Assembly: GCA_049999725.1 (NCBI GenBank)
Contig: JBNGIS010038913.1
Span: forward strand, 1-44,302
Origin: Haplomitrium mnioides
Lineage: Eukaryota; Marchantiophyta; Haplomitriopsida; Calobryales
Reading direction: 5' to 3'
Length of the DNA: 44,302 bases
Shown: piece by piece, positions 43,838 through 44,302 of the stretch
Layout of the letters: each line of letters starts with the position of its first letter
Numbering within the stretch: position 1 is the first letter of the stretch
Notes under the pieces: generated by a model
What the model was told of the DNA's origin: nothing
Databases searched by the model: none
The model's input: the letters and a program-made list of their open reading frames with translations, nothing else
Translations under genes and position numbers: made by a program

Positions 43838-44234
43838 CGACCTATCGCGGGCCTGGCCGAAGGAAAACGGAGGAGTTCCGTAAGGGCGATACATCGTAGA
43901 TCCAAGAGGAAGAGGAGAGGAGAGCCGAAAGGGGGACAGATCACCTAGCAGGCCGAGTAAGAGCATGTGAAGGTGAAAAGGCGACTTGTTGGCGACCCGG
44001 TTCAAACGAAGAGTTGATATCAGTGGGGAAACGGCGATCCATCACGAACCGTCCAACGGGAAGAAGGCTGAGCCAGAAGGGCGATATGGCGCCAATCCGG
44101 TTGGGGGAAACAAAGGGCACGCCGAAAAGACGACCTATCGGTGAATCAGGTGGCAAGATGGGGCAGCCGGAAAACCTAGAGAATGCCGGTGTGATCAACG
44201 AAGGAGCAAGCGCAGCCAAAAGGGGGATTCATCG
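43838..44234 (+). repeat. Degenerate tandem repeat of about 48 bp, GC-rich
   Basis: The 10-bp word CGAYMYATCG, preceded by AARGG-type purines, recurs at 43838, 43887, 43934, 43982, 44035, 44082, 44131 and 44225, with steps of 49, 47, 48, 53, 47, 49 and 94 (two periods). Examples are CGACCTATCG, CGATACATCG, CGATCCATCA and GGATTCATCG. Sequence between the words is poorly conserved. The array may continue past 44234 but the window ends soon after. Confidence 0.68.
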
Positions 44235-44302
44235 TAGTTTCGACAGAACCTAGGGCGAAGCTTCGGTGGGGACCAACGGCAACATCTGACAGTTCGTCAG
44301 AG

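Overview
The window is nuclear DNA from a land plant with a repeat-rich genome; the species is not identified. Evidence for a plant nucleus: an elongator tRNA-Met(CAU) with a short anticodon-loop intron next to a tRNA-Arg(UCU), a spliced TPR gene of a type conserved in plants, Ty3/gypsy chromoviruses primed by initiator tRNA-Met, and a Ty1/copia remnant. Short introns (249, about 140 and about 123 bp) and remnants of an N4/N6-type DNA methyltransferase family would fit a seedless lineage, but that is only inference. Four N runs (458-557, 9690-9699, 13336-13345, 25024-25033) are assembly gaps, three of them inside the satellite.

Layout. 171-13784 is a head-to-tail AT-rich satellite with a 143-bp monomer (about 95 copies). 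Each monomer is an imperfect trimer of 44-50 bp subunits, and blocks of about ten monomers are themselves duplicated. At 13785-19050 a complete but decayed chromovirus (LTR, PBS, gag, PR-RT-RNH-IN, chromodomain, LTR) sits inside the satellite, flanked by a perfect 5-bp target duplication (ACATC). The satellite resumes at 19056 and fades out by about 19945.

20.2-24.6 kb is a small gene island of more balanced base composition. It holds a single-exon Ser-rich protein of unknown function (+), a two-exon membrane-anchored TPR protein (-, spliced by hand here), and the two tRNA genes.

24.8-43.0 kb is a graveyard of elements: tandem repeats; two paralogous N4/N6-type DNA methyltransferase pseudogenes sharing an intron position (25.3-26.1 kb and 40.6-41.4 kb, both -); several rearranged chromovirus pieces (26.1-31.8 kb and 38.6-40.6 kb) with inversions, internal deletions and extra LTRs; a separate Ty3/gypsy relic whose C-terminus carries a PHD finger instead of a chromodomain (32.4-35.4 kb, -); and the 3' end of a Ty1/copia element (41.8-43.0 kb, -). 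35.4-38.6 kb holds nothing I can name. 43.0-44.3 kb is abruptly GC-rich and contains a degenerate repeat of about 48 bp.

Likely functional genes are only the two proteins and two tRNAs of the island. All retroelement and methyltransferase reading frames are broken. The most interesting items are the paired methyltransferase pseudogenes, the PHD-finger gypsy element, and the nested structure of the satellite.
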